Counted from the stretch's first letter, positions 17,296 through 27,738 are shown. The stretch: DNA of 64,000 bases from Didemnitutus sp047777955 (GCF_047777955.1 NZ_CP180537.1:1-64000), one strand, 5' to 3'. Notes: a model not told the origin generated them from the sequence alone. A program made the numbers and translations.

Positions 17296-18657
17296 CTACC
17301 GCTCCACCCCGGCCAGCGCCAGCTCGCCGTAGAGGACGGCGGTGGATGCGCGGTTGATCTTCACCGGCACGAGTTCGCCGATCAGACGCTCGTGCGCGGC
17401 GAAGTGCACGATGCGGTTGCCGCGGGTGCGGCCCATGAATTGCACGCCCTTCTTGTCCGGCCCCTCGACCAGCACCTCCTGCGTCGTGCCGAGCAGCGTG
17501 GCGTTGCGGCGGTCGGAATTCTGCTCGAGCAGGCGGAGCAGGACCTGGTTGCGCTCCTCCTTCACCTCGTCCGGCACCTGGTCGGCCATGGCGGCGGCGG
17601 GCGTGCCGGAGCGGACGGAGTATTTGAAGACGTAGGCCATGTCGTAGTTGCAGGCCTCGAAGAGCGCGCGCGTCTGCTCGAAATCCTCCGCCGTCTCGCC
17701 GGGGAAGCCGACGATGATGTCGGTGGAGAAATACATGTCGGGCCGCACGCGGCGCAGGTCGTCGACGATCTGCCGGTAGCGGTCGCGCGAGTAGGGCCGG
17801 TTCATCAGCTTCAGGATGCGATCGCTGCCGCTCTGCATGGGCAGGTGGACGTATTCGCAGAGTTTCTCCAGGCGGCCGTAGGCGGCGACGAGGTCGTCCT
17901 TGAAGCCGCGCGGGTGCGGCGAGGTGAAGCGGATGCGCTTGAGGCCGGGAATGGCGTTCACGCGCTCGAGCAGCTGCACGAAGGGGCTGATCCCGCCGGT
18001 GTGCTCGTAGTCGCGCCGGCCGTAACTGGTCACGATCTGGCCGAGCAGCGTGATCTCGCGCACGCCGCGATCGGCCAGCTCCTCGCACTCGCGCACGATC
18101 TCGTCCATCGGCCGCGAGCGCTCGTCGCCGCGGGTCTTCGGCACGATGCAGAACGCGCAGTCCATGTTGCAGCCCTGCTGGATGGAGACGAACGCCGTGA
18201 CTTGCCGGTCCTCGAGGACGTGTTCGCGAATCGTGTTCTGCGAACCGGCCTCCTCCGCGATGTCGACGATGCGCGTCGGCAGCACGGCGCCGGCGGCCTG
18301 GGCGGCGCGGAGGTTGTCGAGGTGATCGGGGACCTGGTGGAATTTCTGCGTGCCGACGATGAGGTCGACGTCCGGCAGCGCGTCGAGCAGCGCGGCGCCG
18401 CGGTTCTGCGCCATGCAGCCGAGGATGCCGATGACGAAGCGCGGGTTGCGCTTCTTCTTCTGCGCGAGGTAGCTCGCCTTGCCGATGGCCTTCTGCTCCG
18501 CCATGTCGCGCACGCTGCAGGTGTTGAGCAGCATGACGTCGGCGCTGTCCTCGTCCGGCACGATGCGATAGCCCCGGGCGCGCAGCATCGCCGCGACAGC
18601 CTCGCTGTCGCGCTCGTTCATCTGGCACCCGTAGGTTTTGATGAAGACGCGGTTCAT
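17296..18657 (-). CDS. miaB: tRNA-2-methylthio-N6-dimethylallyladenosine synthase MiaB
   Basis: 453 residues. The UPF0004 N-terminal domain carries cysteines for the auxiliary cluster ('IKTYGCQMNERDSE', 'LLNTCSVRDMAEQKA', 'GILGCMAQ'). The radical-SAM cluster motif is 'CNMDCAFC' and the C-terminal TRAM domain starts near 'GTTQEVLVEG'. It adds a methylthio group to i6A37 of tRNAs that read UNN codons. 'SVRDMAEQKAIGKASYLA' is typical of MiaB rather than RimO or MtaB. ATG 18657 begins 'MNRVFIKTYGCQ', the usual N-terminus. Confidence 0.94.
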   Translation of the reverse strand: MNRVFIKTYGCQMNERDSEAVAAMLRARGYRIVPDEDSADVMLLNTCSVRDMAEQKAIGKASYLAQKKKRNPRFVIGILGCMAQNRGAALLDALPDVDLIVGTQKFHQVPDHLDNLRAAQAAGAVLPTRIVDIAEEAGSQNTIREHVLEDRQVTAFVSIQQGCNMDCAFCIVPKTRGDERSRPMDEIVRECEELADRGVREITLLGQIVTSYGRRDYEHTGGISPFVQLLERVNAIPGLKRIRFTSPHPRGFKDDLVAAYGRLEKLCEYVHLPMQSGSDRILKLMNRPYSRDRYRQIVDDLRRVRPDMYFSTDIIVGFPGETAEDFEQTRALFEACNYDMAYVFKYSVRSGTPAAAMADQVPDEVKEERNQVLLRLLEQNSDRRNATLLGTTQEVLVEGPDKKGVQFMGRTRGNRIVHFAAHERLIGELVPVKINRASTAVLYGELALAGVER

Positions 18658-18769
18658 GCCGGTGAAGGGGCTCTAGCTACCCGCAACCGCCCCGCGGTCA
18701 ACGCGGGAAACGAACTCGCCTCGCGCGGGTCCAACGAGGAACGTCGCCGCCGCCGGCTCCCGCCCGTCC

Positions 18770-19750
18770 ATGAAACCGCTCCGCGCCCTGCCCTTGCTGA
18801 CGCTGCTCGCCGCCCCCGCGCTGGCGCAGCCGCCGGCCGCGCCCGCGAAACCGGCCGCCGAGCCCGAGATCGACCTCGACGCGCTCTACCGGCAGGGCAA
18901 GCAGCTCTTCGACGACTACGCGCCGCCGGAGGTGAAGCGGGAGTTCTATTTCCCCTCGAAGCAGGAGTGGGACGCCTTCGCCGCCCGCCTCCAGGCCGCG
19001 CTCGACCAGAACGACCTGGGCGAGCTCGCCGCCTACGAGCCCGAGGCGCGCGCCGCGCTCAACGCGCTGCGGCTTTTCCCCGACTACGCGGATTATGCCG
19101 AGTGGCTCGAGGAGCGGCTCGACTACATCCAGGCCGCCGGCGTCGCCGCCCGGCAGCCCGGCGCCGCGCTCCCGCCGAAGCCGCCGGTGCTCAAGCCTGG
19201 CCAGCGGCCGCCGCTCGCGACGCCCGACATCCCCTACTTCAACCTTTGGCTGGCGCGGATGCGCGTGCGGCCGGCGCCGGCGCGCGCCACGGCGCTGCTC
19301 CCGGTCGCGCAGGCGGCCTTCGCCGCCGAGGGCGTGCCGGCGGAGCTGGCGTGGCTGGCGGAGGTCGAGTCGACCTTCAACCCCTCCGCCCGCAGCCCGG
19401 CCGGCGCGCGGGGGCTGTATCAGTTCATGCCCACGACGGCGAAGGCGCTGGGCCTGAGCACGTGGCTGCCCGACGAGCGGACCGATCCGGCGAAGTCCGC
19501 CCGCGCCGCCGCGCGCTACCTCAGGACCCTGCACGGCAAGTTCGGCGACTGGCCGCTCGCGCTCGCCGCCTACAACGCCGGCGAGGGCCGCGTGCGCCGC
19601 CTCCTCGCCACGCAAAAGGCCCGCACGTTCGCCGCCATCGCGCCAGGCCTGCCGGCGGAGACGCGCATGTATGTGCCGAAGGTGCTGGCCACCCTGCAGG
19701 TGCGCGCCGGCGTCGCCCCGGGCCGCCTCGCGGCACCGCGCGCGGGTTGA
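18770..19750 (+). CDS. Exported lytic transglycosylase (SLT domain)
   Basis: 326 residues with a signal peptide ('LPLLTLLAAPALAQ') and an N-terminal helical region. The C-terminal goose-lysozyme/SLT domain spans about residues 195-310. The catalytic Glu lies in 'AEVESTFNPSARSPAGARGL', followed by 'YQFMPTTAKALGL' and the 'LAAYNAGEGRV' motif, as in MltD/MltF-like enzymes. It cleaves glycan strands of peptidoglycan to 1,6-anhydroMurNAc ends and so would feed the recycling genes at 49067-59350. A strong terminator follows at once. Confidence 0.87.
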   Translation: MKPLRALPLLTLLAAPALAQPPAAPAKPAAEPEIDLDALYRQGKQLFDDYAPPEVKREFYFPSKQEWDAFAARLQAALDQNDLGELAAYEPEARAALNALRLFPDYADYAEWLEERLDYIQAAGVAARQPGAALPPKPPVLKPGQRPPLATPDIPYFNLWLARMRVRPAPARATALLPVAQAAFAAEGVPAELAWLAEVESTFNPSARSPAGARGLYQFMPTTAKALGLSTWLPDERTDPAKSARAAARYLRTLHGKFGDWPLALAAYNAGEGRVRRLLATQKARTFAAIAPGLPAETRMYVPKVLATLQVRAGVAPGRLAAPRAG

Positions 19751-19763
19751 GCGGATCCAGAAA

Positions 19764-19790
19764 GGCCGGCCCACTCGGGCCGGCCCGTTT
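19764..19790. terminator. Bidirectional intrinsic terminator
   Basis: GGCCGGCCC (19764-19772), loop ACTC, GGGCCGGCC (19777-19785), then CGTTT. AAA precedes the stem on the other side. The 9-bp perfect stem lies between the convergent transglycosylase and PEP-CTERM genes and can serve both. Confidence 0.8.
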
Positions 19791-19808
19791 ACGTAACCCA
19801 AAGTCGGC

Positions 19809-20600
19809 TCAAGCCGCCGCGACGCGCTGGCGGCGGCGCCACCAGACGAGGCCGAGCGCGCCGAGGCCGGCGAACGCCGCGTAGGTCGAGGGCTCCGGCA
19901 CGGCGGAGACGGCGAAGTTGTCGGCATAGACCGAGCCGACGGAGATCGCCGCGCTGAGGTTGCTGTTGCCGAAGACGCCGAAGTTGAAGCCGTTCGCCGT
20001 CGTGGTGCCGGACCACTCCGTCACGGGATGGAAGGTCGCCACCGCGTTGAAGGAGCTGCCGTCGAGGCTGTAGGCGGCGGCAAGCGTCTTCGCGCTCGCG
20101 TCCCACGCCAGGCGCAGGGTGACGTCGGTGTTGTCGGCGGTGGCGGTGTTCACCGTCGAGAAGCCGTTGCCTTCCGCGCGCACGTAGTTGCCGGTGCTCG
20201 TGGCGCTGAGCATGAGCGCGGAGTAGCTGTTGTCGTCGTTGAAGACCTGGATGCCGATGGTGGCGAACTCGCTGCCGGTGGCGCCGGTGAGCGTGTTCGT
20301 GACCGACATCGTCATCATCCAGCTGGTGGTGAAGCTGGTGGCCACGACCGACGGGCTGGTGGTGCCGTCGCTGTCCCAGAGGCGGAATTGGTTGCCGAGG
20401 CCGGTGGACTTCGAGAAGTCCAACCGGCTGTTGGTAAAGTCGAGCGAGCCCTGGGTCGCGCTGTTCAGGCGGTAGACGTAGTCCCACTTGGCGGTCGAAC
20501 CAGCGTCGAAATTGTCGGAGCCGACGAACGTCTGGGCCGACAACGAGAGGGCGGAGAGGCAGCATCCCGCGAGGACGCCGAGGAGGTAACGGGTTTTCAT
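19809..20600 (-). CDS. PEP-CTERM sorting-domain protein
   Basis: 263 residues. Signal peptide 'YLLGVLAGCCLSALSLSA', a beta-rich Ser/Thr/Asn-rich body of about 220 residues, and the sorting tail: the 'VPEPSTYAAF' motif, a TM stretch 'AGLGALGLVWW' and the basic end 'RRRQR'. The tail is recognised by the exosortase system (not in this window), which cleaves it and exports the protein, often linked to exopolysaccharide. The body has the size and pattern of a lectin-like jelly roll but no named family is recognised. ATG 20600 begins 'MKTRYLLGVL'; an upstream ATG at 20627 in the same frame is less likely. Confidence 0.85.
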   Translation of the reverse strand: MKTRYLLGVLAGCCLSALSLSAQTFVGSDNFDAGSTAKWDYVYRLNSATQGSLDFTNSRLDFSKSTGLGNQFRLWDSDGTTSPSVVATSFTTSWMMTMSVTNTLTGATGSEFATIGIQVFNDDNSYSALMLSATSTGNYVRAEGNGFSTVNTATADNTDVTLRLAWDASAKTLAAAYSLDGSSFNAVATFHPVTEWSGTTTANGFNFGVFGNSNLSAAISVGSVYADNFAVSAVPEPSTYAAFAGLGALGLVWWRRRQRVAAA

Positions 20601-20703
20601 AGGCGTGGTGTGTGCCGCCATAGACAATGTCGCGCGCCGCGGCGAACAAGCGCCCGCCCCTAAGGGATTCCCTCATTTTCCGCGCGCGGCGCGGCGGGCG
20701 GAG

Positions 20704-21336
20704 TCAGCGCACGAGGCCCTGCTCGCGTGCCCACACCGCCGCGCGCGCGACCAGCGCGTTCGCGTGCGGCAGCCCGAGCTTGGCCTTGATGTTCTCGCGA
20801 TGCGTCTCGATGGTCTTATTGCTCACGCCCAAAGCGCTCGCGATCTCCTGGGTCGAACGGCCCTGCCCCAGCTGGGTGAAAACATGGAGCTCGCGCTCGG
20901 AGAGCGCGGCGAGCTCGTGCGATGCGCCGTTGACGCGCGCCGGCCGCGGCGTCGCCTCGCGCAGCGTGGCGAGGATCGCCTCCGGCCCGGCGAGCTTGGA
21001 CACGAAGGCGCTCGCGCCCGCCTGCAGCGCCTTGGGCCGGTAAAGGGCCTCGTCGAGCATCGAGAGCACGAGGATGCGCATGGCCGGCACCTCCTGCCGG
21101 AGCTCGCGCACCAGCTTCAGGCCGTCGTCGTCGCGCAGCATCAGGTCGACCACCGCGGCGTCGGGGCGCAGCCGCGCCGCCGCGGCGCGGGCCCCGGCGG
21201 CGGTGTCGGTCTCGGCGCAGACCTCCCACGCCGGGTCCTGGTTGAGGACGGCCACGACTCCCGCCCGGAAGAGCGGATGATCATCGACGACGAGCACGCG
21301 TTGTTTCACGGAAGCGATGACGGGCACTGGAGCCAT
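20704..21336 (-). CDS. NarL/FixJ-type response regulator 1
   Basis: 210 residues. The receiver domain starts with the acidic pair in 'RVLVVDDHPLFRAGV'. The phosphoacceptor Asp is in 'AAVVDLMLRDDDG', with the conserved Lys in 'ASAFVSKLAG'. The LuxR-type helix-turn-helix is in 'LSERELHVFTQLGQGRSTQE', 'ALGVSNKTIETHRENIKAKL'. It likely responds to the hybrid kinase encoded just upstream on the same strand (21383-24218). Confidence 0.9.
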   Translation of the reverse strand: MAPVPVIASVKQRVLVVDDHPLFRAGVVAVLNQDPAWEVCAETDTAAGARAAAARLRPDAAVVDLMLRDDDGLKLVRELRQEVPAMRILVLSMLDEALYRPKALQAGASAFVSKLAGPEAILATLREATPRPARVNGASHELAALSERELHVFTQLGQGRSTQEIASALGVSNKTIETHRENIKAKLGLPHANALVARAAVWAREQGLVR

Positions 21337-21382
21337 TTCTTAGGGGCTGACAAACCCGAACCCGCGGCGCGCCCGCGCCTTT

Positions 21383-24218
21383 TCACGCCGCGCGCCAGTT
21401 CCGCAGGACCTCGCGGCAGGCGAGCCACGCCGCGCCGGCCGCCGTTCCGTCCTCGGCGAGCGCCGCCGCCTCCAGCGCGCCGACCACGGCGAAAATGTCC
21501 CGTGCGCCGACCGCCACCGCGCCGCTGCGCAGGTAGTGCGCGTGCCGGCGCAGCGCGGCGAAATCCCCCGCGGCGCACGCCGCCGCCACCGCCGCCTCCC
21601 ACTCCGGCAGCTCCCGGCCGAACTGCTCGCGCACGATCCGGCGCGCCTCCGGCGCGGCGGCGAAATAGTCGGGCAGGACGCGGGGCACGGCGGCCGAGCG
21701 CACCACCGCCGCCCAGAGCTGGTCGAGCGGCACGGGCTTGAGCAGGAACGCCTCGGCGCCGGCCGCGAGCACGCGCGCCCGGTCCGCCGCGGCCGCGTGC
21801 GCGCTCACCACGATCACCCGGCACCCCGGCACCGCCGCCTGCAGCCGCGGCAGGAACGCCGCGCTGTCCCCGTCCGCCAGCGCCAGATCCATCAGCACCA
21901 CGTCGGGCGCCGCCTCGGCCGCCAGCGCCAGCGCCGCCGCGCCGCTGGCCGCCGCCCGGCACACCGCCCCGCGCTCGGTCAGCGCCGCCACGAACAGCTC
22001 GCGCATCGCCGGATTGTCCTCGACCACCAGCACGCGCGGGTGCGCGCCGGGCGCCACCGGGGCCGGCGCCACCGTCGCCGTTTCCGGCGCGGCGGCCGCG
22101 GACACGCAGACCGACGCCACGAAACGGCTGCCGCTCATGCCGTCGCTCTCGACCGTGAGCTCTCCGCCCATCGCGCGGCAGAGCGCGGCGGCGACCGCCA
22201 GGCCCAGCCCGGATCCCTCCTGCGCCGCCGTGCGCTCGAGTCGGGAAAACGCCCGGAAAAGCCGCGCCTGCTGGGCGGGCGGGATGCCCGGCCCCGTGTC
22301 GCTGACCGCCAGGTCGACGCGCCAGCGCCCGTCCGGCTGCAGCCGCGCGGCACCGTCGACCCGCACCCGGCCGCGCGCGGTGAACTTCACCGCGTTGCCG
22401 AGCAGGTTGATCAGCACCTGCCGCAGCCGGGCCTCGTCGACCTCGATCCAGTCCGGCCCCCGGCGTCGAACCCGCACTCGAACGCGAGCCCCTTCGCCTC
22501 CGCGCGGCCCCGGAATCCCTCCGCGGTGTCGCGCACGACGCGCGCCAGCGCGACCGGCCGAGGCGCGAGCTGGAACGCGCCGGCCTCGACCGCGCTGAGG
22601 TCGATCAGGTCGTTGACCAGCCGCAGCATCAGCTCGCCCTGCTGGCGCAGCGCCGCGAGATGGCTGGCGCGCTCCCCGCCGCGACGTCGCGCTCGAGCAG
22701 TTCGCCGTAGCCGAGGATGTTCTGCAGCGGCGTGCGGAGCTCGTGGCTCACGTTGGCGAGGAAGGCGCTCTTGATGCGGTTGCCCGTCGCCGCCGCCTCG
22801 GCGTCCCGCCGCGCGATCTCGCGCTCGCGGCCGCCCTGGCGCTGCACCAGCAACAGGCCCAGCAGGACGATGCCCAGCGCCGTCACCAGGAACGGCGCCG
22901 CGCGCCACCGCCGCTCGACGCTCAGGTAATACTCCCGCCGCACGCAGTCCAGCCAGCCGAGCATCACCCCGTCTTGGCCCACGATCGGCGCCCGGCAGTA
23001 ATACCGGTAGCCGATCTCGTGCACGTGCGAGGATTCGACGTAGGGTTCCCTCGCGTTCCAGCGGGCGATGTCCTCCGGCGTCGCCCGGCGGAGCAAGTCG
23101 ACCTCGCCGGCGTGCGCCGGGCGGTCGGACGAGAGCACGGCGACCAGCCAGCCGTCGTGGATGACGATCAGGCGCGCCGCCTCGAGGAACGGCGTGGCGA
23201 GCACGACCTGCGCCAGGCGGCGCTGCGCGCCGACGGCCACTCCGGTGGCGAGCCACGGCGAATGGGCGGCGGTCGGCTCGTTCTCGCGCGTGCGGGTCTC
23301 GATCGTGAACGCCGGATCGGCGAAGGGCGCGAGGAGCGCGGGATCGAACAGGTTCGCCTGCGCCGCCGCCATGCGCAGGCGGTTCTGCTGGATCTCCCGG
23401 CGGTTGTCGCGTCCGGTCTGGAGGCTGAACGCCATCCCCGCCGCCAGCCAGAGGAGGGCGGCGATCGCGGCCCGCCGGATGTCGCGCCGGAGGGCCGGCA
23501 CCGTCTCCGGGTGCTGTCGCGCCCACAGGCCGGCCAGCAGGCTGGCGAACACCCAGGCGCCCAGCGCGAGTTGGAACGCCGCCGCCGCCAGCCCCATCGG
23601 CGTCGGCGGCCCCGAGCGCTGCAGCGTGCCCGTGAGCGCGGCGACCGGACCGACCGTCGACACCCACGGCAGCACCATCGCGCCCGCCAGGCCGACGCGA
23701 GCCCGCCACCGGTCCCGCGTGGCCGGCCAGAGCGCCACTCCCGCCGCCGCCGTGAGCACGCCGAGCAGCACGCCGCCGCGCACCGGCTCCGCCGCGTGCA
23801 GGACGGCGGTCGCGAGCAGCAGCGCGCCCGCGAGGCCGCGCCAGCCGCGCCGGTTCCCCGCCGCCGCCACGCCCCAGCCCGCCGCCATCGCCGCCAGGGC
23901 GGTGCCCATCAGCACGTCGCCCAGCCAGTAGGGATCGACCAGCGCCGGCCGGTAGATGCCCACCGAGCCCGGCACCAGCCGGTCCTGGAAGAAGTCGAAG
24001 GTCGGGTTGAAGATGCCGAACTGGATCAGCGCCGTGCCGATCGCCGCGGCGGCCGCCGCCGGGAACCACTGCCACTCCGCCGCGCGGCGCGGATGCCGCA
24101 GCCACGAGATCAGCGCCAGGCTCCAGCAGAGCAGCGAGAAGAACCAGAGAAAATCCTGGTGCACGCTCCAGCTGCCCAGCCAGGTCGCCGCGTCGTAGGC
24201 CTGCTGCGGATTCTCCAT
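21383..24218 (-). CDS. Hybrid sensor histidine kinase A (two one-base gaps)
   Basis: Three consecutive frames make one protein of about 945 residues once two bases are restored: near the C run 22674-22677 and near 22455-22461. Order: 'HQDFLWFFSLLCW' and several TM helices, an extracytoplasmic sensor region (about 270-430), a TM segment, HisKA with 'SHELRTPLQNILGYGELLER', HATPase ('RQVLINLLGNAVKFTARG', 'DTGPGIPPAQQARLF'), a receiver ('HPRVLVVEDNPAMRELF', Asp in 'VVLMDLALADG') and a C-terminal Hpt ('RRHAHYLRSGAVAVG'). Length and order match kinase B at 27897, which supports the repair. It pairs with regulator 1. Confidence 0.82.
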
Positions 24219-24312
24219 CGGGCCGCCGAGCTTGCGGGGCGGACGGCGGTGCTCAAGCCGCAAGCGCACCGGGCTGATTCGGGATTGTCAGCGCGCGAAA
24301 CGCTCTCGAATC

Positions 24313-25659
24313 ATGCGCCCGATGTTTGCCGTCCGCCTCCTGCTGCTTCTCCTGCTCGGCGGCCTCGCCGCCCGCGCGGCGGAGGTCGAGGCCCTGCTCA
24401 TCGTCATGGGCGACCAGCACTCGGCCTACGAGCGCACCGCGCAGTTCGTCGCGCTCGTCGACCGCCTGCGCCTGAGAAACCCCGAGCTGCCCATCGCCGT
24501 GCTGCTCGACGGCGACACCCAGGAATACGGCAACGTCATCGCCCGCCGCTCGCACGGCGCGATCGACTTCGAGATGTTCCGCGCCCTCGCCGGCCGCGTG
24601 CCGACCTTCCTCAACCTCGGCAACCACGACCCGGAATTCTACGACGTCGCCGAGACGGTGAAGCGCGTGCGCGAGACCGGCGTGGTGCCGATCAGCAACC
24701 TGCGCGACCGCGCCACGGGCCGGTATTTCACCGACCCCGCCGTCGCGCTGAAGCTCGGCCGCATCGACACCGTGCTCGTCGGCCTCACCACCGACCACCT
24801 CGCCACCTACCGTGTGCCGGTCCGCCCGACCATCCAGCCGCGCGACCCGGTGGCGTGGGGCCGCGACAACCTGCCCCGCCTCGCGCAGCAGGGGCCGCTC
24901 ATCGTGCTCAGCCACGCCGGCCTCGACGCCGACCGCGAGCTGCTGAAGGTCGTGCCCGACGGCACGCTCTTCGCCGGCGCGCACGATCACCTGCGCTTCG
25001 TGCACCGCCAGGGCCGCACCGTCTACTTCCACAGCGGGAGCTGGAACAGCCACGCCTCGCTGGTGTGGCTGCGGCAGGGCCTCGGCGGCTCGCTCCACTG
25101 GACCGTCGAGCAGGTCGAGCTCTCCGAGAAGGGCGCCGCCGACGTGCCGCTGGCGGAGTTCATCGAGCAGACGCGCCGGCAGTTCCTCACGCCCGAGGAC
25201 CTCGCTCCGGTGGGCCACCTCCACACCGCCCTGACGCCCAGCAACGCCGCGCGCTTCGTCGCCGCCGCGCTGCGCCACGCCGCGAACGTCGACGCCGCCT
25301 TCATCGGCAACACCACCTTCGGCGGCGGCCTGCCCGCGGGGAACGTCTCGCGCCTCGCCTTCGACGCCTGCGTGCGCTTCGACGGCGCCATCTTCGTCAC
25401 CGAGATCGACGGCGTGCGCCTGCGCGAGCTCGTCGCCCGCGCCAACCAGAACGCGAGCACGCCGTTCGCCGAGCGGCAGGGCGATTTCCTCGTCGCCGCC
25501 GCGCCGGAGATGATCGCGCCCGACCGCCGCTACCGCATCGCGACGACCGACTGGGGCGCGCGCAATTCCGAGCGCTACTTCGGCTCGGCCGAACTCGGCT
25601 GGCAGGAACTGCCCGGGCTGAAGCTGAAGGCCGCCGCCCAGGCCGCGCTGCAGCGCTGA
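24313..25659 (+). CDS. Exported metallophosphoesterase / 5'-nucleotidase-like protein
   Basis: 448 residues. Signal peptide 'VRLLLLLLLGGLAARAA'. The calcineurin-like metal site is seen in 'VMGDQHSAYERTA' (a Gln takes the usual second metal position of DxH), 'LLDGDTQEYG', 'NLGNHDPEF', 'VLSHAGLDAD' and 'GAHDHLRF'. The C-terminal half ('FIGNTTFGGGLPAGNVSRLA', 'RYRIATTDWGARN') matches the 5'-nucleotidase C-terminal domain that binds the substrate. Probably hydrolyses periplasmic nucleotides or UDP-sugars. ATG 24313 starts the signal peptide. It is divergent from kinase A with only 94 bases between, so the two may share a control region. Confidence 0.83.
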   Translation: MRPMFAVRLLLLLLLGGLAARAAEVEALLIVMGDQHSAYERTAQFVALVDRLRLRNPELPIAVLLDGDTQEYGNVIARRSHGAIDFEMFRALAGRVPTFLNLGNHDPEFYDVAETVKRVRETGVVPISNLRDRATGRYFTDPAVALKLGRIDTVLVGLTTDHLATYRVPVRPTIQPRDPVAWGRDNLPRLAQQGPLIVLSHAGLDADRELLKVVPDGTLFAGAHDHLRFVHRQGRTVYFHSGSWNSHASLVWLRQGLGGSLHWTVEQVELSEKGAADVPLAEFIEQTRRQFLTPEDLAPVGHLHTALTPSNAARFVAAALRHAANVDAAFIGNTTFGGGLPAGNVSRLAFDACVRFDGAIFVTEIDGVRLRELVARANQNASTPFAERQGDFLVAAAPEMIAPDRRYRIATTDWGARNSERYFGSAELGWQELPGLKLKAAAQAALQR

Positions 25660-25675
25660 GCGCGGCCCCGCGCGC

Positions 25676-26329
25676 TCACGGCGCCTCGATGTAGCCGTGC
25701 TTGATCGCGTAGTGCACGAGCTCGGCGGGCTCCTGCAGGCGGAGCTTCTCCTTCAGCACCGTGAGGTGGTTCTGCACCGTCTTGGCGCTGACGCCCAGGC
25801 GCTCGGCCAGCGCCTTCGGGTTCTCGCCGCGGGCGAAGCCGCGCAGGACCTCGCGCTCGCGCGGCGTGAGGGCGGCGCCGACCGCCCGGCTCTCGTCCAC
25901 CATGCGGTCGACGAGCAGCCGCGCGCTGTGGGGACAGTAATACGTCTCGCCCGCCAGCACGCGCCGGATCGCCTCGCGCAGCGTGGCGAGGTCCGAGCGC
26001 TTCAGCACGAAGCCGTGCACGCCCAGCCCGACCGCCTCGCGCACCAGATGGCCCTGCTCGTTGGACGAGATCACCAGCCAGCGCGTCCGCGGCAGCGACG
26101 GGCCCAGCGCGCGCACGAGATCGAAGCCGCGGCCGTCGGGCAGCATCCAGTCGACGACGGCCAGGTCGGGCTTCTCCCGCGCCAGCACCGCCGCGCCCTC
26201 GGCCACCGTGGTGCAATCGCCCGCGAGCTCGAGCTGCAGGTCGTCCCGCACGAGGTGCGCGAGCAGCTGGCGGACGAGCGTGTGGTCCTCCACGAGCACG
26301 ATACGGGGAATCTGGGGAACGGCGGACAT
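25676..26329 (-). CDS. NarL/FixJ-type response regulator 2
   Basis: 217 residues. Receiver: 'RIVLVEDHTLVRQLLA', phosphoacceptor Asp in 'LAVVDWMLPDGRGFD', Lys in 'HGFVLKRSDL'. LuxR-type HTH: 'LTPREREVLRGFARGENPKA', 'RLGVSAKTVQNHLTVLKEKL'. The frame stays open far upstream, but ATG 26329 ('MSAVPQIPRIVLVEDH') fits the family. It is divergent from the exported protein at 26461 and may answer to kinase B (27897) or to kinase A; this is not resolved by sequence. Confidence 0.9.
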   Translation of the reverse strand: MSAVPQIPRIVLVEDHTLVRQLLAHLVRDDLQLELAGDCTTVAEGAAVLAREKPDLAVVDWMLPDGRGFDLVRALGPSLPRTRWLVISSNEQGHLVREAVGLGVHGFVLKRSDLATLREAIRRVLAGETYYCPHSARLLVDRMVDESRAVGAALTPREREVLRGFARGENPKALAERLGVSAKTVQNHLTVLKEKLRLQEPAELVHYAIKHGYIEAP

Positions 26330-26460
26330 GGCAACGAATCTAGCGCGCCCGGCGCGCAGTGTGCCCGGGCGAATCGGAAATAGAAGCGGGAAAAATGCCC
26401 GGGCGGCCGTCGCCCCCGCCCGCGCGCCGCGCCGCCGGGACGTGGCAGACTGGGCGCGCC

Positions 26461-27718
26461 ATGAAAACACACCCTGCGCACTCATCGCGCTTCCGGTCGC
26501 GCTCGCGCTCGCCGCGCTCCCGACCCGCGGCGCCGAGAAAACCGTCGCCGAACTCGAGAAGGAACTCGCCGTCGCCAAAGCCGAACTCGCCGTCCTCAAG
26601 GCCGAGACCGACCTCGCCGCCAAGAAGGCCGCCCTGAAATCGCTCCAGGACGGCCCGGGCGCCACCGGCGCCGAACCAGCCGCGGAGAGCGGTCCCGAGG
26701 AGGCGCCGCCGCCGAAAAGGCCGGGCCGGCGGCCCCGCCGGTCACCGCCACAACCGAGGACCTGCAGAAGTATCTGCCGGCCTCGTTCACGTGGCGCCAA
26801 GTCGAGAAGTCCGGCACCGACCTCCTCTGGCATGCCGGCACCCGCGTCGTCGCGCCCTACACCATCGACCCCGCGACCAAGGAGCTGAAGACCGACGGCA
26901 CGCGCCTCGGCGGCTACCTCGAGCTGCTGTATTCCAACACCTGGGCCTGGCAGCCCGATGGCGCCGCCGCCTCCATCGCCTACGGCGCCGATCCCGCGCT
27001 GCCCGGCGGCAGCCAATGGAACGGCAGCTGGAAGAACACCAAGCTCCTCAGCGATTCCGACGCCGTGCTGGTCACGCCCGGCCAGTGGTTCACCGACCCG
27101 GACGACACCGTCGACTACACCGCCCGCGTCTCCCTCGAGTTCGCCAACGGCGCCGAGCGCAGCGCCGCGACCGTCACCGGCTCCGGCAACTTCAGCGGCG
27201 AGGTCGCCGTCGGCGCGCACTTCCTCCAGGGCTACGCCAAGAACACGCTCTTCACCCTCGGCGTGGGCGGCGCCGTCGGCGCCACCACGGACCGCGAAGC
27301 GCGCCGCGTGCACCCGCGCTACTTCGCCGGCCTCGTCGGCAAGCTCAGCCGCGTCGTCGACGTCGACGGCAAAGGCAAGAAGCGCCTCGCCCTCGCCCAC
27401 CTCGGCCTCGGCTACGCGCAGGTCGACAACGTCCAGTTCGATCCCGCCGACGCCACGAAGACCCACCTGCTCTTCGACGGCCCCGTGCCGCGCTACCGCC
27501 ATTCGCGTGGCCCCGCGCTCGAGCTCGAGCTCTTCTACCCCATCTCCGACGCCAACTACGCCTACCTCGGCGCGCGCGTCTACGATCGCACCGATCCCGG
27601 CCAGTGGTCCCTGACCCTCGGCTACTCCTTCGACCTCGTCCAGTTCCTCGGCGGCTTCCAATCCAAGTCCAACGCCGCCGAACCCACAACCGCCAAGGGC
27701 GCCGAGGCCAAGAAATGA
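26461..27718 (+). CDS. Exported protein with coiled-coil N-terminus and beta-rich body (two one-base gaps)
   Basis: No family recognised. Two single-base insertions restore one frame of about 419 residues: in the AAAA run 26464-26467, giving the signal peptide 'MKNTPCALIALPVALALAAL', and in the AAAA run 26715-26718. After the signal come a coiled coil ('KTVAELEKELAVAKAELAVL'), an Ala/Pro linker, and a body with alternating aromatic strands ('YLELLYSNTWAWQPDG', 'ALELELFYPISDANYAYLG', ending 'GYSFDLVQFLGGFQ') that looks like an outer-membrane barrel. It sits between regulator 2 and kinase B. Perhaps the target of that system. Confidence 0.55.
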
Positions 27719-27738
27719 CCGCCCGCGCCATTGACCCC

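Noticed and set aside
22455..22680. Kinase A as a decayed pseudogene
   Set aside because: Two single-base repairs restore a protein of the same length and order as intact kinase B, with all catalytic motifs kept. Sequence error fits better.
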